NCBI RefSeq assembly: GCF_008704795.1
Contig: NZ_CP023690.1
Span: 310,001 to 374,000 of the forward strand
Source: Streptomyces spectabilis
GTDB taxonomy: Bacteria; Actinomycetota; Actinomycetes; Streptomycetales; Streptomycetaceae
Length of the DNA stretch: 64,000 bases
Reading direction: 5' to 3'
Made by a program: the position numbers and the translations under genes. Position 1 is the stretch's first letter. Each line of letters begins with the position of its first letter. Below, piece after piece: positions 41,691 to 50,389 of this stretch. The notes below the pieces were generated by a model. The model ran no database searches. It saw nothing but the letters and a program-made list of their open reading frames with translations, and was not told the DNA's origin.

Positions 41691-43274
41691 TCACGCGCTG
41701 CGGGCGCGGGCTGCCAACAGGGCGGCCAGGATGCACGGCGCGAGCAGCAGTCCGAAGGCGGCACCGTAGCTGACGGCTTCGGTTGAGCCGATGCCCAAGC
41801 AAGAGTTGAAAAGGACCGAAGAGACGCACAACACTGTTGTCTGGCCCAGGTTCTGCGTGGTCTGCATCGCGCTGCTGGCATAGCCCAGTCGGCCGGGTGG
41901 ACTGTGGGTGAGTGACAGCACGGTAAGGGAAGGGGCATACATGCCCATCCCGATGGCCGCGATGACCATGGCCGATGCGGCGGTGTACACGGGCGCCGCG
42001 GGAATCGTTCCGGTGACCGCGACCACGACCGCAGCTGCCTGCACGAGTGCTCCGGCCATGACCAGGCGGTGACGAGGGCAATGCCCCAGCAGACGGCCTT
42101 GCACCCAGGAGGAGCCGGCCCAGGCCACGGCGGCGCCGGTGAAGGCCAGGCCGATCACCAAAGGAGGCGCGCCCCGATCGGTGACCAGGAGCAAGGGCAC
42201 GTAGGCCTCCAACGTGAAGAACACCCCTGAACCCAGGCCGCACAGAAGCACCGTGACGGGCAGGCCGCGCGCGGCACGCCAGGTGCCCGGAGGAAGCAAC
42301 CGTGACGCGAACACCACCACCAGGGCGAAGTCGCCCGCTGCGAACAGCAGGTGGCCTATGCTCCGGCCCGAGACGCCGCACTGTCCCAACGCCGCAACCA
42401 GGCTTACCGCTGTCGCGACCATCAGCGCCGGCCGCGGCGGCCGACGGTCCGGCGGGGCGGCGAGCGTGGCCGCCCAGGAAGGTCTGCGCAACACGGCCAC
42501 CACCGCACACGCGGGCAGCACGGTGAGCGCGGCCAGGCCCAAGAAGACCGCGCGCCAGGACCACCACTCGGCCACAAGTCCCGCCACCGGGGGGCCGATC
42601 AGCGACGGGACGATCCAGCAGGCGCTCATCAAGGCCAGCGCTCGCGGCCGCAGCTGGTCCGGGTACGCCTGGCCAATGGCGGTGTTGATCGACACCGCGA
42701 CCATCCCGCCCGCCAGCCCGTCCAGGTAACGTCCGGCTTTCAGCTGCCAGACCGACGTATTGGCGCCCGAGACCAGCAGGGTGACCACAGCTAGCGCCAT
42801 ACCTGCCGCCAGCGGACGCTGCGGCCCGACACGGTCTGCCCAATGGCCTCCCAGTACTCCGCCGAGCAGACTCGCGGCCACGAAGCATCCCGCCAGCGGG
42901 TAGAGCGACACCCCATCCAAGTCCCGTGCGGCCGTCGGCAGCGTGGGTACCACTGCCAGCGCGGCTAGCCCGGTCAGGAACATTACCGCGGCGAAACACG
43001 ATGTGGCGGCACGGTACGGAGAACAATCCCCCGGCTGTTTGGGACTGCGCAGGCCCACCTGATACGAGATCCCCGCCGCGGCGTACTCGTCCAGCAGCCG
43101 GTCGAAGACCTTCTTGGCGGTGTGCCGCCGTTGCGACGGCGCGTCCGGATCCTTGCGGAACATCTCGTCGATCAGCGGCTTGTAAGCCTCCAGCCTGGTT
43201 GGATGCGGGGACAGCTTCTTGCGCGGCTCGATCCAGACCAAATCCAGGGCCTTGTGGAACGTCTGCCAGGTCAC
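41691..43274 (-). CDS. MFS transporter fused in frame to an IS21 IstA fragment
   Basis: 527 aa from a GTG at 43274 that overlaps the preceding gene's stop (GTGA). Residues 1-72 (TFHKALDLVWIEPRKKLSP, YKPLIDEMFRKDPDAP, RRHTAKKVFDRLLDEY) match the N-terminal part of IS21-family IstA transposases. From residue ~90 the protein is a major facilitator with about 12 membrane segments; motif A-like GGHWADRVGPQRP is at ~150, preceded by LYPLAGCFVAASLLGGVLGG. The join occurs just before the first membrane helix, so the native start was lost or replaced. Probably a drug/H+ antiporter; substrate unknown. Confidence 0.75.
   Translation of the reverse strand: MTWQTFHKALDLVWIEPRKKLSPHPTRLEAYKPLIDEMFRKDPDAPSQRRHTAKKVFDRLLDEYAAAGISYQVGLRSPKQPGDCSPYRAATSCFAAVMFLTGLAALAVVPTLPTAARDLDGVSLYPLAGCFVAASLLGGVLGGHWADRVGPQRPLAAGMALAVVTLLVSGANTSVWQLKAGRYLDGLAGGMVAVSINTAIGQAYPDQLRPRALALMSACWIVPSLIGPPVAGLVAEWWSWRAVFLGLAALTVLPACAVVAVLRRPSWAATLAAPPDRRPPRPALMVATAVSLVAALGQCGVSGRSIGHLLFAAGDFALVVVFASRLLPPGTWRAARGLPVTVLLCGLGSGVFFTLEAYVPLLLVTDRGAPPLVIGLAFTGAAVAWAGSSWVQGRLLGHCPRHRLVMAGALVQAAAVVVAVTGTIPAAPVYTAASAMVIAAIGMGMYAPSLTVLSLTHSPPGRLGYASSAMQTTQNLGQTTVLCVSSVLFNSCLGIGSTEAVSYGAAFGLLLAPCILAALLAARARSA
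43050..43274 (-). mobile_element. IS21-family IstA N-terminal fragment
   Basis: About 75 codons of an IstA-type transposase now forming the 5' end of the MFS gene. The rest of istA, istB and any terminal repeats are absent nearby. The 33-bp sequence at 43299-43331 lies immediately upstream. Confidence 0.6.
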
Positions 43275-43915
43275 CCGTACTTGGGCTGTAGCGACTCAGG
43301 CTCTGGTCCACTTCGTGTGGTCGCGTACGCAGTGTCACCGTTGGCCTCTTCGTGATGGGCTCGAAGTTCCTCCGCTGCCACTTGCGTCACGTTTCCGGGT
43401 GCCTTGGTCGGCAAAGCTTTGCTGAGAAGTTCTTTCACCAGCATGCGTTTTGCCTCCGAGTAGGCTGTCCGACCCTCGCGGTCGGCGGCGGACTGCAGTG
43501 CCACCCACTTCTTGAACTGGCTGTATCGCCGTGCCTGATCGGGATGATGGCGTAGGTAATCGCGCAACAGAATGTGATCCAGGTAAGGCTTTGACTCCGA
43601 AACAACGGCATACAGGTGATGAGGGCGAGCGTTCAGCGGGGCTTGGAATGCTTCTCGCCCCGCGACTCCCAGATCTCCATGTCGGTAGCCTGCAGCGGCC
43701 AGCCGGGTGACCGGCACTGCCATGGTGGATGGCTCGGTGACCACGATGTCGAGATCAATGATCGGTTTGGCTGCACATCCGGGTGCGGCCGTACTCCCGA
43801 CGTGCTCGATGGACAGCGCCAGGTCCGCAACACGGGAGGCGAGTTGATCACGCAGCAGGGTGAACTCAGCTGCCCATTGTGGGTCGTATTCGCTGACCGA
43901 GATCACGATACTCAT
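43271..43915 (-). CDS. GrpB family (UPF0157) protein with altered C-terminus
   Basis: 214 aa, ATG at 43915. GrpB/UPF0157 features: YDPQWAAEFTLLRDQL, IEHVGSTAAPGCAAKPIIDLDIVV (nucleotidyltransferase-like GS...D-x-D), NARPHHLYAV and LRDYLRHHPDQARRY. Members are predicted nucleotidyltransferases related to the KNTase fold. The last ~16 residues come from the 33-bp repeat at 43299-43331 and sequence beyond it, so the native C-terminus was probably changed by an insertion or deletion. The stop overlaps the start of the IstA-MFS fusion. Confidence 0.8.
   Translation of the reverse strand: MSIVISVSEYDPQWAAEFTLLRDQLASRVADLALSIEHVGSTAAPGCAAKPIIDLDIVVTEPSTMAVPVTRLAAAGYRHGDLGVAGREAFQAPLNARPHHLYAVVSESKPYLDHILLRDYLRHHPDQARRYSQFKKWVALQSAADREGRTAYSEAKRMLVKELLSKALPTKAPGNVTQVAAEELRAHHEEANGDTAYATTRSGPEPESLQPKYG
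43299..43331 (-). repeat. 33-bp inverted repeat, copy 1
   Basis: The 33 bp here are the exact reverse complement of 44421-44453. It lies between the GrpB gene's 3' end and the IstA fragment. Possibly the terminal piece of an IS that inserted more than once. Confidence 0.75.
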
Positions 43916-43987
43916 GGCCCCACGATCCCATGTGAGGGTTCGCCGGTGTCGCTCACGTGCAGAGCGGCCGGTCGTTGCCGACTGTGG

Positions 43988-44345
43988 TCATGACACCAGC
44001 AGTACTCGTTTGCGGAGGAGTTCGAATCCTGCGCGGCCGAACATCTGACGCTTGAGCATCTTGATCCGGTTGACGTGGCCCTCCACGACGCCGGAGTTCC
44101 AGGAAAGGGTGAGACCGGCGGTGTCGGCGGGCGCCTGCCCGGTCTGCGAACTTGCCCGCTGCCAGAAAGCCATGGGAAAACCGCAGGTAAGAGCCACATA
44201 TCCCCGGCAAGCCGCCCGTCCTGCAGTCGCCCGAGCTCGACCCGGATGACTGCGTCGGTCACCTCGACCGACTCCACCAACACGCCCTCAATCTGGGAGA
44301 ACAGCAGCTCATCCAGCTGCGACAGCACGTCCTTCACGCCGACGA
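43988..44345 (-). pseudogene. ISL3-family transposase remnant
   Basis: The C-terminal part (43988-44197) reads LTLSWNSGVVEGHVNRIKML, KRQMFGRAGFELLRKRVLL, the classic ISL3 tail. An N-terminal piece in another frame upstream (LDELLFSQIEGVLVESVEV) resembles the ISL3 start. About 350 residues between them are missing, so it is a deleted copy. Confidence 0.75.
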
Positions 44346-44420
44346 CTGTCGACCACACACCATCCAGCTTGGCGAATTCCCGCGAACTCACCCGCCATCA
44401 CAAGGAATCAACAGCCATCG

Positions 44421-44453
44421 TGCGTACGCGACCACACGAAGTGGACCAGAGCC
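44421..44453 (+). repeat. 33-bp inverted repeat, copy 2
   Basis: Exact reverse complement of 43299-43331. It lies between the ISL3 remnant and the WD40 scrap, so the pair brackets the GrpB gene and the ISL3 remnant. Confidence 0.75.
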
Positions 44454-44485
44454 ACGACTCACCGACAGAGCCAGACCACGGAAGC

Positions 44486-44613
44486 CGCAGCAACCTGCGG
44501 CTGTGGGACGTGGCCACACTGCGTGCGACGGCCACCTTCTCCGAACGCGCTCCCGCCCTCTTCGCAGCTGCCTTCTTCCCGGACGGCAGGACCCTCGCCG
44601 CCGCCGGAGCCGT
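44486..44613 (+). pseudogene. WD40-repeat scrap
   Basis: One and a half WD40 repeats (NLRLWDVATLRATATF, AAAFFPDGRTLAAAGA) with no start or frame continuity. The composition matches the WD40 part of Streptomyces STAND proteins such as the one at 33.8-37.5 kb. Left over from a gene destroyed by the surrounding insertions. Confidence 0.55.
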
Positions 44614-44735
44614 TGCACCATCCGCCTTGGAACACCGACACGGACCGCACCGCCAAGGGCATTCGCGCCCTGGCCCGCACCTGGCAAAGGACTCGCCCTG
44701 CCGCTGAGCCTCGCGGCAGGGGCCGCCCTGGTCGT

Positions 44736-46126
44736 GGGAGTGTAAATCTAACGGCGGATCCGACGATCATGGGAGAGACGTCAAGTGACTGACAACGCCG
44801 TGGAGTTGGAGACCGTGGAACCTGTCGAGAGTGTCCCGCCTGGGCAGCCTGCTCCCGTGTCGGATGAGCAACTGGTTGCGATGCTGGTGGAACGGGCCCG
44901 GTCGGAGGGACCGCAGCTGACCGGGCAGGGCGGACTGCTGCAGCAGCTGACCAAGCGGGTCCTGGAATCTGCCCTGGAAGGTGAGATCACTGATCACCTC
45001 GGCTATGAACGCCACGATGCTGTCGGCCGGGGCAGCGGCAACTCCCGCAACGGGAGCCGGGCCAAGACCGTGCTGACCGACGTCGGGCCGGTGGAAGTGA
45101 AGGTGCCCCGCGATACTGCGGGCAGCTTCGAGCCGCAGATCGTCAAGAAGCGACAGCGACGCCTGACCGGCATCGACGAGATGGTGCTCTCCTTGTCCGC
45201 GAAGGGCCTCACGCACGGAGAGATATCGGCTCATCTCGCCGAGGTGTACGGCGCCGAGGTGTCCAAGCAGACCGTCTCCACTATCACCGACCAAGTGATG
45301 GAGGGCATGGCCGAATGGCAGAACCGGCCGCTCGACCGCGTCTACCCGGTCCTGTTCGTGGACGCCATCAACGTCAAGATCAGAGATGGGAAGGTCGCGA
45401 ACCGTCCCATCTACGTGGTGATGGCGGTGACGGTGGACGGCACCCGCGACATCCTCGGCATCTGGGCCGGCGACGGCGGCGAGGGAGCCAAGTACTGGCT
45501 GCACGTGTTCACCGAGCTGAAGAACCGCGGCCTGGACGACGTGCTGATGCTGGTCTGCGACGGGCTCAAAGGCCTTCCCGAGGCCGTGGAAACCGTCTGG
45601 CCACGCACGATCGTCCAGACGTGCGTCGTTCACCTGCTGCGCAATTCGTTCCGATACGCCGCCCGCCAGGACTGGGACAAGGTCGCAGGGGCCCTCAAAC
45701 CCGTCTACACCGCACCCAGCGAGGACGCCGCGACGGAGCGGTTCCTGGAGTTCCAGGAATCTTGGGGCCGGAAGTACCCGGCGATCGTGAAGCTGTGGTC
45801 GGACGCCTGGGCAGAGTTCGTGCCCTTCCTCGCCTTCGACATCGAGATCCGCAAGGTCATCTGCAGCACGAACGCGATCGAGAGCGTCAACGCACGCATC
45901 CGCAGGTCCGTCCGCGCCCGCGGACACTTCCCCAACGAGGCCGCCGCCCTCAAGTGCATCTACATGGCCCTGATGAGCCTGGACCCGACCGGCAAGGGCC
46001 GCAAGCGGTGGACCATGCGCTGGAAAGCACCCCTGAACGCGTTCCAGATCGCCTTCGAGGGTCGCCTGACCCCGAGCAACAACTGACCACTCAACAACCA
46101 AGATCAGCCGATAAATTGACACACCC
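44736..46126 (+). mobile_element. Complete IS256-family insertion sequence (1391 bp)
   Basis: The element starts GGGAGTGTAAATC and its other end reads inward GGGTGTGTCAATT, imperfect terminal inverted repeats extending ~25 bp. It is flanked by identical 8-bp repeats CTGGTCGT at 44728-44735 and 46127-46134, the size expected for IS256-family target duplications. The single transposase gene inside is intact, so the insertion looks recent. Confidence 0.85.
44785..46086 (+). CDS. IS256-family transposase (intact)
   Basis: 433 aa, GTG start with GGGAGAG upstream. Mutator-type transposase with features in order: LTKRVLESALEGEITDHLGY, the KVPRDTAGSFEPQIV block, EISAHLAEVYGAEVSKQTVS, the first catalytic Asp in VLFVDAINVKI, the second in LMLVCDGLKGLP, CVVHLLRNSFRY (the C/H-x-x-H signature), and the catalytic Glu in STNAIESVNARIRR. 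The length is normal for the family, with no frameshift. Confidence 0.95.
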   Translation: MTDNAVELETVEPVESVPPGQPAPVSDEQLVAMLVERARSEGPQLTGQGGLLQQLTKRVLESALEGEITDHLGYERHDAVGRGSGNSRNGSRAKTVLTDVGPVEVKVPRDTAGSFEPQIVKKRQRRLTGIDEMVLSLSAKGLTHGEISAHLAEVYGAEVSKQTVSTITDQVMEGMAEWQNRPLDRVYPVLFVDAINVKIRDGKVANRPIYVVMAVTVDGTRDILGIWAGDGGEGAKYWLHVFTELKNRGLDDVLMLVCDGLKGLPEAVETVWPRTIVQTCVVHLLRNSFRYAARQDWDKVAGALKPVYTAPSEDAATERFLEFQESWGRKYPAIVKLWSDAWAEFVPFLAFDIEIRKVICSTNAIESVNARIRRSVRARGHFPNEAAALKCIYMALMSLDPTGKGRKRWTMRWKAPLNAFQIAFEGRLTPSNN

Positions 46127-46133
46127 CTGGTCG

Positions 46134-46631
46134 TCAGGCGGTGGGAGCGTCGGCCACGTGGCGTTCGCCGCCGTTGCGCTGCTGCCAGAAGCGGTAGACC
46201 GCGGTGGCGTCCTCGCGTGCGTCGTGGCGCATCGGCAGGCGGCGCTCGGTGTGGTCCTTGGCGAACTCGTCGTAGAAGGTGTCGAGTTCGAAGTACTTGC
46301 GGTCGTCCACGTAGTGCGGTTCGTAGGCGTCGCGGGTGGTGAGGAAGACGACCTCGTCCGGAGAGCAGTAGTACAGCGAGCCCAGACACATCGGGCAGGG
46401 GTGGGCCAGGACGTAGATGGTGGTGCCGGTCAGGTGCTCGGTGCCCAGCTTCGTGCACGCCTCGCGGATGGCGAGGATCTCGGCGTGGGCGGTGGGGTCG
46501 CTGGTCTGGGCGACCAGGTTCGGGGACTCGGCGAGGATGTCGCCGTCCTTGACGATGACGGTCGCGAAGGGGCGGCCGCCCTCGACGACGTTCTGCCGGG
46601 CGATGTCGATGGTGCGCTGTGCGAAGTCCAT
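46134..46631 (-). CDS. Nucleoside / guanine-type deaminase in the cyanate operon
   Basis: 165 aa, ATG at 46631 with GGAGG upstream. Zinc deaminase motifs: the catalytic H-A-E in DPTAHAEILAIREAC and the zinc Cys pair in HPCPMCLGSLYYC, as in tRNA-adenosine/guanine deaminases (CDA superfamily). Third gene of a - strand unit behind cynT and cynS, 74 bp after cynS. The substrate cannot be read from sequence; co-occurrence with cyanase suggests an amidine- or cyanate-related compound. The TGA stop begins at the last base of the IS256 target duplication, so the insertion just spared the gene. Confidence 0.85.
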   Translation of the reverse strand: MDFAQRTIDIARQNVVEGGRPFATVIVKDGDILAESPNLVAQTSDPTAHAEILAIREACTKLGTEHLTGTTIYVLAHPCPMCLGSLYYCSPDEVVFLTTRDAYEPHYVDDRKYFELDTFYDEFAKDHTERRLPMRHDAREDATAVYRFWQQRNGGERHVADAPTA

Positions 46632-46705
46632 GGGGAGCCTCCAGGGCGGGGGGGGCGGGCCGGGGTCCCGGGCCCGCCCCGGGTGTGCCGTGCTGTCCGG
46701 GTATC

Positions 46706-47176
46706 TCAGAAGGGCTTGGTCGGCAGGTACTTGCCGTCCAGGGTGATGACCGCGCGCTCGCCGCCCTCGGGGTCGGCGACCTTCTTCACGTCCAGCTTGA
46801 AGTTGATCGCGGAGATGATGCCGTCGCCGAACTGCTCGTGGACCAGGGCCTTGAGGGTGGTGCCGTAGACCTGGAGCATCTCGTAGAAGCGGTAGATCGT
46901 CGGGTCGGTCGGGACGGTGCCGGGCAGGGAACCGCGGGTGGGGATGGTCTGCAGCAGCATCACCGCGTCGTCGTCCAGGCCGAGCAGCTCGGCGACGGCC
47001 TCGGCGGCCGGCTCGGGCAGGGCGTGCTGGCCGAGGACGGCGGCGGTGACGAACGCGACGGACAAGCCCGCGGCGTCGGCGATCTGCTGCCAGGACAGGT
47101 CACGGCGGGTCTTGGCCTCGACCGCGGCGATCGCGAGCTGCTGACGGGCGGTGTTGTCGAACTGGGCGTGCACCAT
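46706..47176 (-). CDS. cynS: Cyanate hydratase (cyanase)
   Basis: 156 aa, ATG at 47176. Converts cyanate plus bicarbonate to ammonia and carbon dioxide as a decamer. The N-terminal helix-turn-helix-like domain ([20 protein letters not shown]) precedes the unique CynS catalytic domain: the active-site Arg and Glu lie in [11 protein letters not shown] and the Ser in [10 protein letters not shown]. The C-terminus GKYLPTKPF is typical. It follows the carbonic anhydrase gene (101 bp gap), which recycles the bicarbonate it consumes. Confidence 0.95.
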   Translation of the reverse strand: MVHAQFDNTARQQLAIAAVEAKTRRDLSWQQIADAAGLSVAFVTAAVLGQHALPEPAAEAVAELLGLDDDAVMLLQTIPTRGSLPGTVPTDPTIYRFYEMLQVYGTTLKALVHEQFGDGIISAINFKLDVKKVADPEGGERAVITLDGKYLPTKPF

Positions 47177-47277
47177 GAGAGGCGTTTCCTTTCGCAGAAC
47201 CCGTCCCCTCGCTGTCGCGGGGGATCGGGAAGAAGGGGGTCCGGAGCGTCGGTCCGGTGGAGGGATGAAGGGGCGGG

Positions 47278-47877
47278 TCAGGCCGCGAGGGCCGGGCGCG
47301 CCTCGGCGGCGAGGTCCTCGACGGTGCCGGTGGGGATGTCGAAGACCCAGCCGTGCAGCCGTACGCCGCCTTCGGCGAGGGCGCGGGCCACCGAGGGGTG
47401 GGTGGCCAGGTTCGCCAGCTGGGCGGCGACGTTCTCCCGTACGAGGGCGGCGAGGTCGTGCCCGTCGGTGGCGGCCATGGTCCGGGCCCGAGCGGAGTCC
47501 GCGTGGCGCAGCCAGTCGGCGACGGCCGGGGCGCCGCTGAGGTCGTGGCCTTCGGCGAGGGCCGTCATGGCGCCGCAGGCGGAGTGGCCGCAGACGACGA
47601 TGTCCCGCACGCCGAGGACGGCGACCGCGTACTCGACGCTGGCGGCGACGCCGTCGGCGCCGGGGGCGTAGGCGGGGACCAGGTTGCCCGCGGTGCGGAT
47701 GACGAACAGTTCACCGGGGTCGGTCTGGGTGATCAGCTCGGGGATGACGCGGGCGTCGGAGCAGCCGATGAACAGCGTGCCGGGCCGGTGGGTGGTGGCC
47801 AGGTGGGCGAAGAGCCCGGCCTTGGCGGGGAAGGCCTCCCGCTGAAAGCGGTCGATTCCCTGGTCGAGATGGCGCAT
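47278..47877 (-). CDS. cynT: Beta-carbonic anhydrase of the cyanate operon
   Basis: 199 aa, ATG at 47877. Beta-class carbonic anhydrase with zinc ligands and the Asp-Arg dyad in [12 protein letters not shown] and the His/Cys pair in [11 protein letters not shown]. Reversible hydration of CO2 supplies bicarbonate to cyanase and prevents its loss as CO2. First gene of the - strand cyn unit and divergent from the LysR regulator. Length and motif spacing are normal. Confidence 0.93.
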   Translation of the reverse strand: MRHLDQGIDRFQREAFPAKAGLFAHLATTHRPGTLFIGCSDARVIPELITQTDPGELFVIRTAGNLVPAYAPGADGVAASVEYAVAVLGVRDIVVCGHSACGAMTALAEGHDLSGAPAVADWLRHADSARARTMAATDGHDLAALVRENVAAQLANLATHPSVARALAEGGVRLHGWVFDIPTGTVEDLAAEARPALAA

Positions 47878-47959
47878 GGCCTTTCACTCCCTTCGATCGG
47901 GTGGCCGGTGAGGCCGACGTCATTCACTGTGCATGACCTGCACCTATAGTGTCCAAGAC

Positions 47960-47982
47960 GCAATATCACTCACTGCTATTGC
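47960..47982. promoter_or_regulatory. Dyad in the cynR-cynT intergenic region, likely CynR operator
   Basis: GCAATA (47960-47965) and TATTGC (47977-47982) form an exact inverted repeat separated by 11 nt, the spacing of LysR-type boxes (T-N11-A). It sits 21 bp before the cynR start and 83 bp before the cynT start. CTATAG also occurs on both sides of it. Confidence 0.55.
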
Positions 47983-48002
47983 TCTCATCTATAGTTGGGT
48001 GC

Positions 48003-48911
48003 ATGAAGCCGGAACTGCGTCATCTGCGCTACTTGCTCGCGGTCGCCGAGCACGCCAACTTCACCCGGGCCGCCGAGGAGCTGCGCATCGCCCAGCCCAC
48101 CCTGTCCCAGCAGATCAAGCAGTTGGAGAAGGCCGTGGGTGTTCAACTGCTGGAGCGGACCGGGCGCACCGTGCGCCTCACCGACGCCGGCTCCACCTAC
48201 GCCCACTACGCCCGGCGCGCGCTGCGGAACCTCGCGGCCGGGGAGCGTGCGGTCCTTGACGTGCGGGACCTCTCCCGTGGACACCTCCGGCTCGCCGTCA
48301 CCCCCACCTTCACCGCCTATCTCACCGGCCCGCTCGTCGCCGACTTCCACACCCGCCATCCCGGCATCACCCTGGACGTGCGCGAGTCGACCCAGGACCG
48401 CATCGAAGCCGACCTCCTGGCCGACCGGCTCGACCTCGGCATCGCCTTCAGCGGCGCCCACCTTCCGGGCATCGAGGCCACCGCGCTGTTCACCGAGGCC
48501 CTCAGTCTGGTCGTCGGGCCCCAGCACCCCGACCTCGGCGCCCCCGGTCCGCTACCGGTCACCGATCTCGAGGAGCGTCAATTCGCCCTGCTCAGTGGGG
48601 ACTTCGCCACGCGCAGGCACATCGACCAGCACTTCGCGGACCATCACGTACGGCTGCGGATCGCGCTTGAGGCCAACTCCATCAACGCCCTCACCGAGAT
48701 CGTGGCGCGCGCCCCGCTGGCCACCGTCCTGCCGGACGCCATCGCTCACGACCACGCCCACCTGACCCCTATCCCCCTCACCCCCGCGCTCCCCTCCCGC
48801 ACCGTCACACTGCTGCGCCGGGAAAGCACGTACCAAAGCGCCGCGGCCCGCGCCTTCGCCCATCAGGCCGTCGAGTGGGCGCAGGCCTGTTCCGTCCTGA
48901 CACGTCCCTAA
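48003..48911 (+). CDS. cynR: LysR-family regulator, probable cyn activator
   Basis: 302 aa from the ATG at 48003; an upstream in-frame start at 47949 would run through the dyad and is less likely. The N-terminal winged helix (ELRHLRYLLAVAEHANFTRA, AEELRIAQPTLSQQIKQLEK) is followed by the LysR substrate domain (LRLAVTPTFTAYLTGPLVAD, LDLGIAFSGAHLPGIEATAL). Divergent from cynT with a 125-bp shared region, as for E. coli cynR. Expected to activate the cyn genes on cyanate; the symbol is given by context. Confidence 0.82.
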   Translation: MKPELRHLRYLLAVAEHANFTRAAEELRIAQPTLSQQIKQLEKAVGVQLLERTGRTVRLTDAGSTYAHYARRALRNLAAGERAVLDVRDLSRGHLRLAVTPTFTAYLTGPLVADFHTRHPGITLDVRESTQDRIEADLLADRLDLGIAFSGAHLPGIEATALFTEALSLVVGPQHPDLGAPGPLPVTDLEERQFALLSGDFATRRHIDQHFADHHVRLRIALEANSINALTEIVARAPLATVLPDAIAHDHAHLTPIPLTPALPSRTVTLLRRESTYQSAAARAFAHQAVEWAQACSVLTRP

Positions 48912-49054
48912 CAAGCACGCATTAACCTGCGGAATCGCAAAGTGCCATGGTGTTGATGGAGGGTGCGTCGCATACGCGTATGCGCTGCGGCTTGGTCGCC
49001 GCTCCGAAGGCGCGGGCCATTCCATCGACGAGGACGTGAGAGGCGGGACCCCGC

Positions 49055-50356
49055 GTGGCGGTGGAGATACACGGCAGGAAATTCCTCGGTGGCCGATTCG
49101 GCGCGCGGGCTCTGTTCGCGGGTGCCGCGGTGACCCTGCTCGGGGTGGCCATCCCGCACCCTGCCGCGGCCGCCCCCGCGGAAGCCGGCTCGCCTGCCGT
49201 GGGCAGGGTGACGTACGACCTGGGAGACCAGGCGTTCGTACCGGCGCCGCCGTACCGGGGGAAGAACGAGATCGCCGCGGTGGTCCACTATCCGAAGGGG
49301 CAGGGCGCCAAGGGCGTGGCCCGTGGCAGGCACCCGCTGATCGTCATGCAGCACGGCCTGTGGAACACGTGCGCGGACCGTGCCGCGCAGAACCGGATGG
49401 TGAAGGCCAGGAAGGCGCTGGCCGCGGCCGAGAAGGCCGGGGACAGGGCCGAAGCCGACCGGCAGCGCAGGATCGTGGGAAAGCTGGGCGACCGGCTGTC
49501 GGCGTGGCCCTGTAGGCCGGGAGTCGCCCCGCTGCCCAGCAGTTCCGGCTACGACTATCTGGCCGAGGAACTGGCCCGCCAAGGCTTCGTGGTGGTCTCC
49601 ATGGGAGCCAATGGAATCAACGCGACCAGCAGCGGTCAGGCCGACTCGGTGTACCAGGCACGCGCCGACCTCATCAACAAGCACCTGGGCCTGTGGCGGC
49701 AACTCGACGCGGGCAAGGGCCCCTTGAAGGGCAAGCTCAAGGATCCCAGGACCGGCCGGACGAGCGGTGTCGCCTTCGCCGGGCGCGTGGATCTCGGGCG
49801 GGTCGGCACCCTCGGGCACTCCATGGGCGGCGGCGGAGTCATGCAGCACGCCTCCGACAAGCGGCACGGCGCCTGGCCCGCCGGGGTGAAGGTGAAGGCG
49901 GCACTCGGTCTCGCACCCACCGCCACCTGGGAGAACGAGCCCGTCACCAAGGTCCCGATGGCCGTGCTGTGGGGAACGTGCGACCAGGTCAACACCGGTG
50001 AGTACGTCAGGTGGAACAAGGGCCGGAACAAGGCACCGCTGCACGGCGTCACCCTCACCGGCGGCAACCACAACTACTTCAACACCCAGTGGTCTCCGCG
50101 CAGTGGGCAGGTGGCCGGTGAGAACGACGCGATTCCCGGAAAGCGGCGCGGCCACTGCGTCTCCCAGGACGGCACGAACCAGCAGCACAGAGGGCTCGAC
50201 GAAACCACCCAGCGCACCATCGCCACGGGCTACACCAGCGCGTTCTTCCGCCGCTACCTGCTGAACGACACCGACGCGCAGGCGCTCCTGACGGGCCGCG
50301 AGAAGCTGCCCCGGGTGCCGGACGTCGTACGGGTCGAGTATGTGAAGCCGCACTGA
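49055..50356 (+). CDS. Secreted alpha/beta hydrolase (lipase/esterase-like)
   Basis: 433 aa, GTG start. Residues 1-40 are a signal peptide (FGARALFAGAAVTLLGVAIP, cut near AAAA-AP), with Arg residues before the core. The alpha/beta hydrolase core has an oxyanion HG (LIVMQHGLWN), the nucleophile GHSMGGGG (~residue 253), an acid candidate in WGTCDQVN and the His in GGNHNYF. It resembles the platelet-activating-factor acetylhydrolase / dienelactone hydrolase-like secreted enzymes of Streptomyces. A Lys/Ala-rich helical insert occurs around residue 110. Substrate unknown. Confidence 0.85.
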   Translation: MAVEIHGRKFLGGRFGARALFAGAAVTLLGVAIPHPAAAAPAEAGSPAVGRVTYDLGDQAFVPAPPYRGKNEIAAVVHYPKGQGAKGVARGRHPLIVMQHGLWNTCADRAAQNRMVKARKALAAAEKAGDRAEADRQRRIVGKLGDRLSAWPCRPGVAPLPSSSGYDYLAEELARQGFVVVSMGANGINATSSGQADSVYQARADLINKHLGLWRQLDAGKGPLKGKLKDPRTGRTSGVAFAGRVDLGRVGTLGHSMGGGGVMQHASDKRHGAWPAGVKVKAALGLAPTATWENEPVTKVPMAVLWGTCDQVNTGEYVRWNKGRNKAPLHGVTLTGGNHNYFNTQWSPRSGQVAGENDAIPGKRRGHCVSQDGTNQQHRGLDETTQRTIATGYTSAFFRRYLLNDTDAQALLTGREKLPRVPDVVRVEYVKPH

Positions 50357-50389
50357 GGCCGCCCCGCAGCGACGCCGTGCCCGGGTCAG

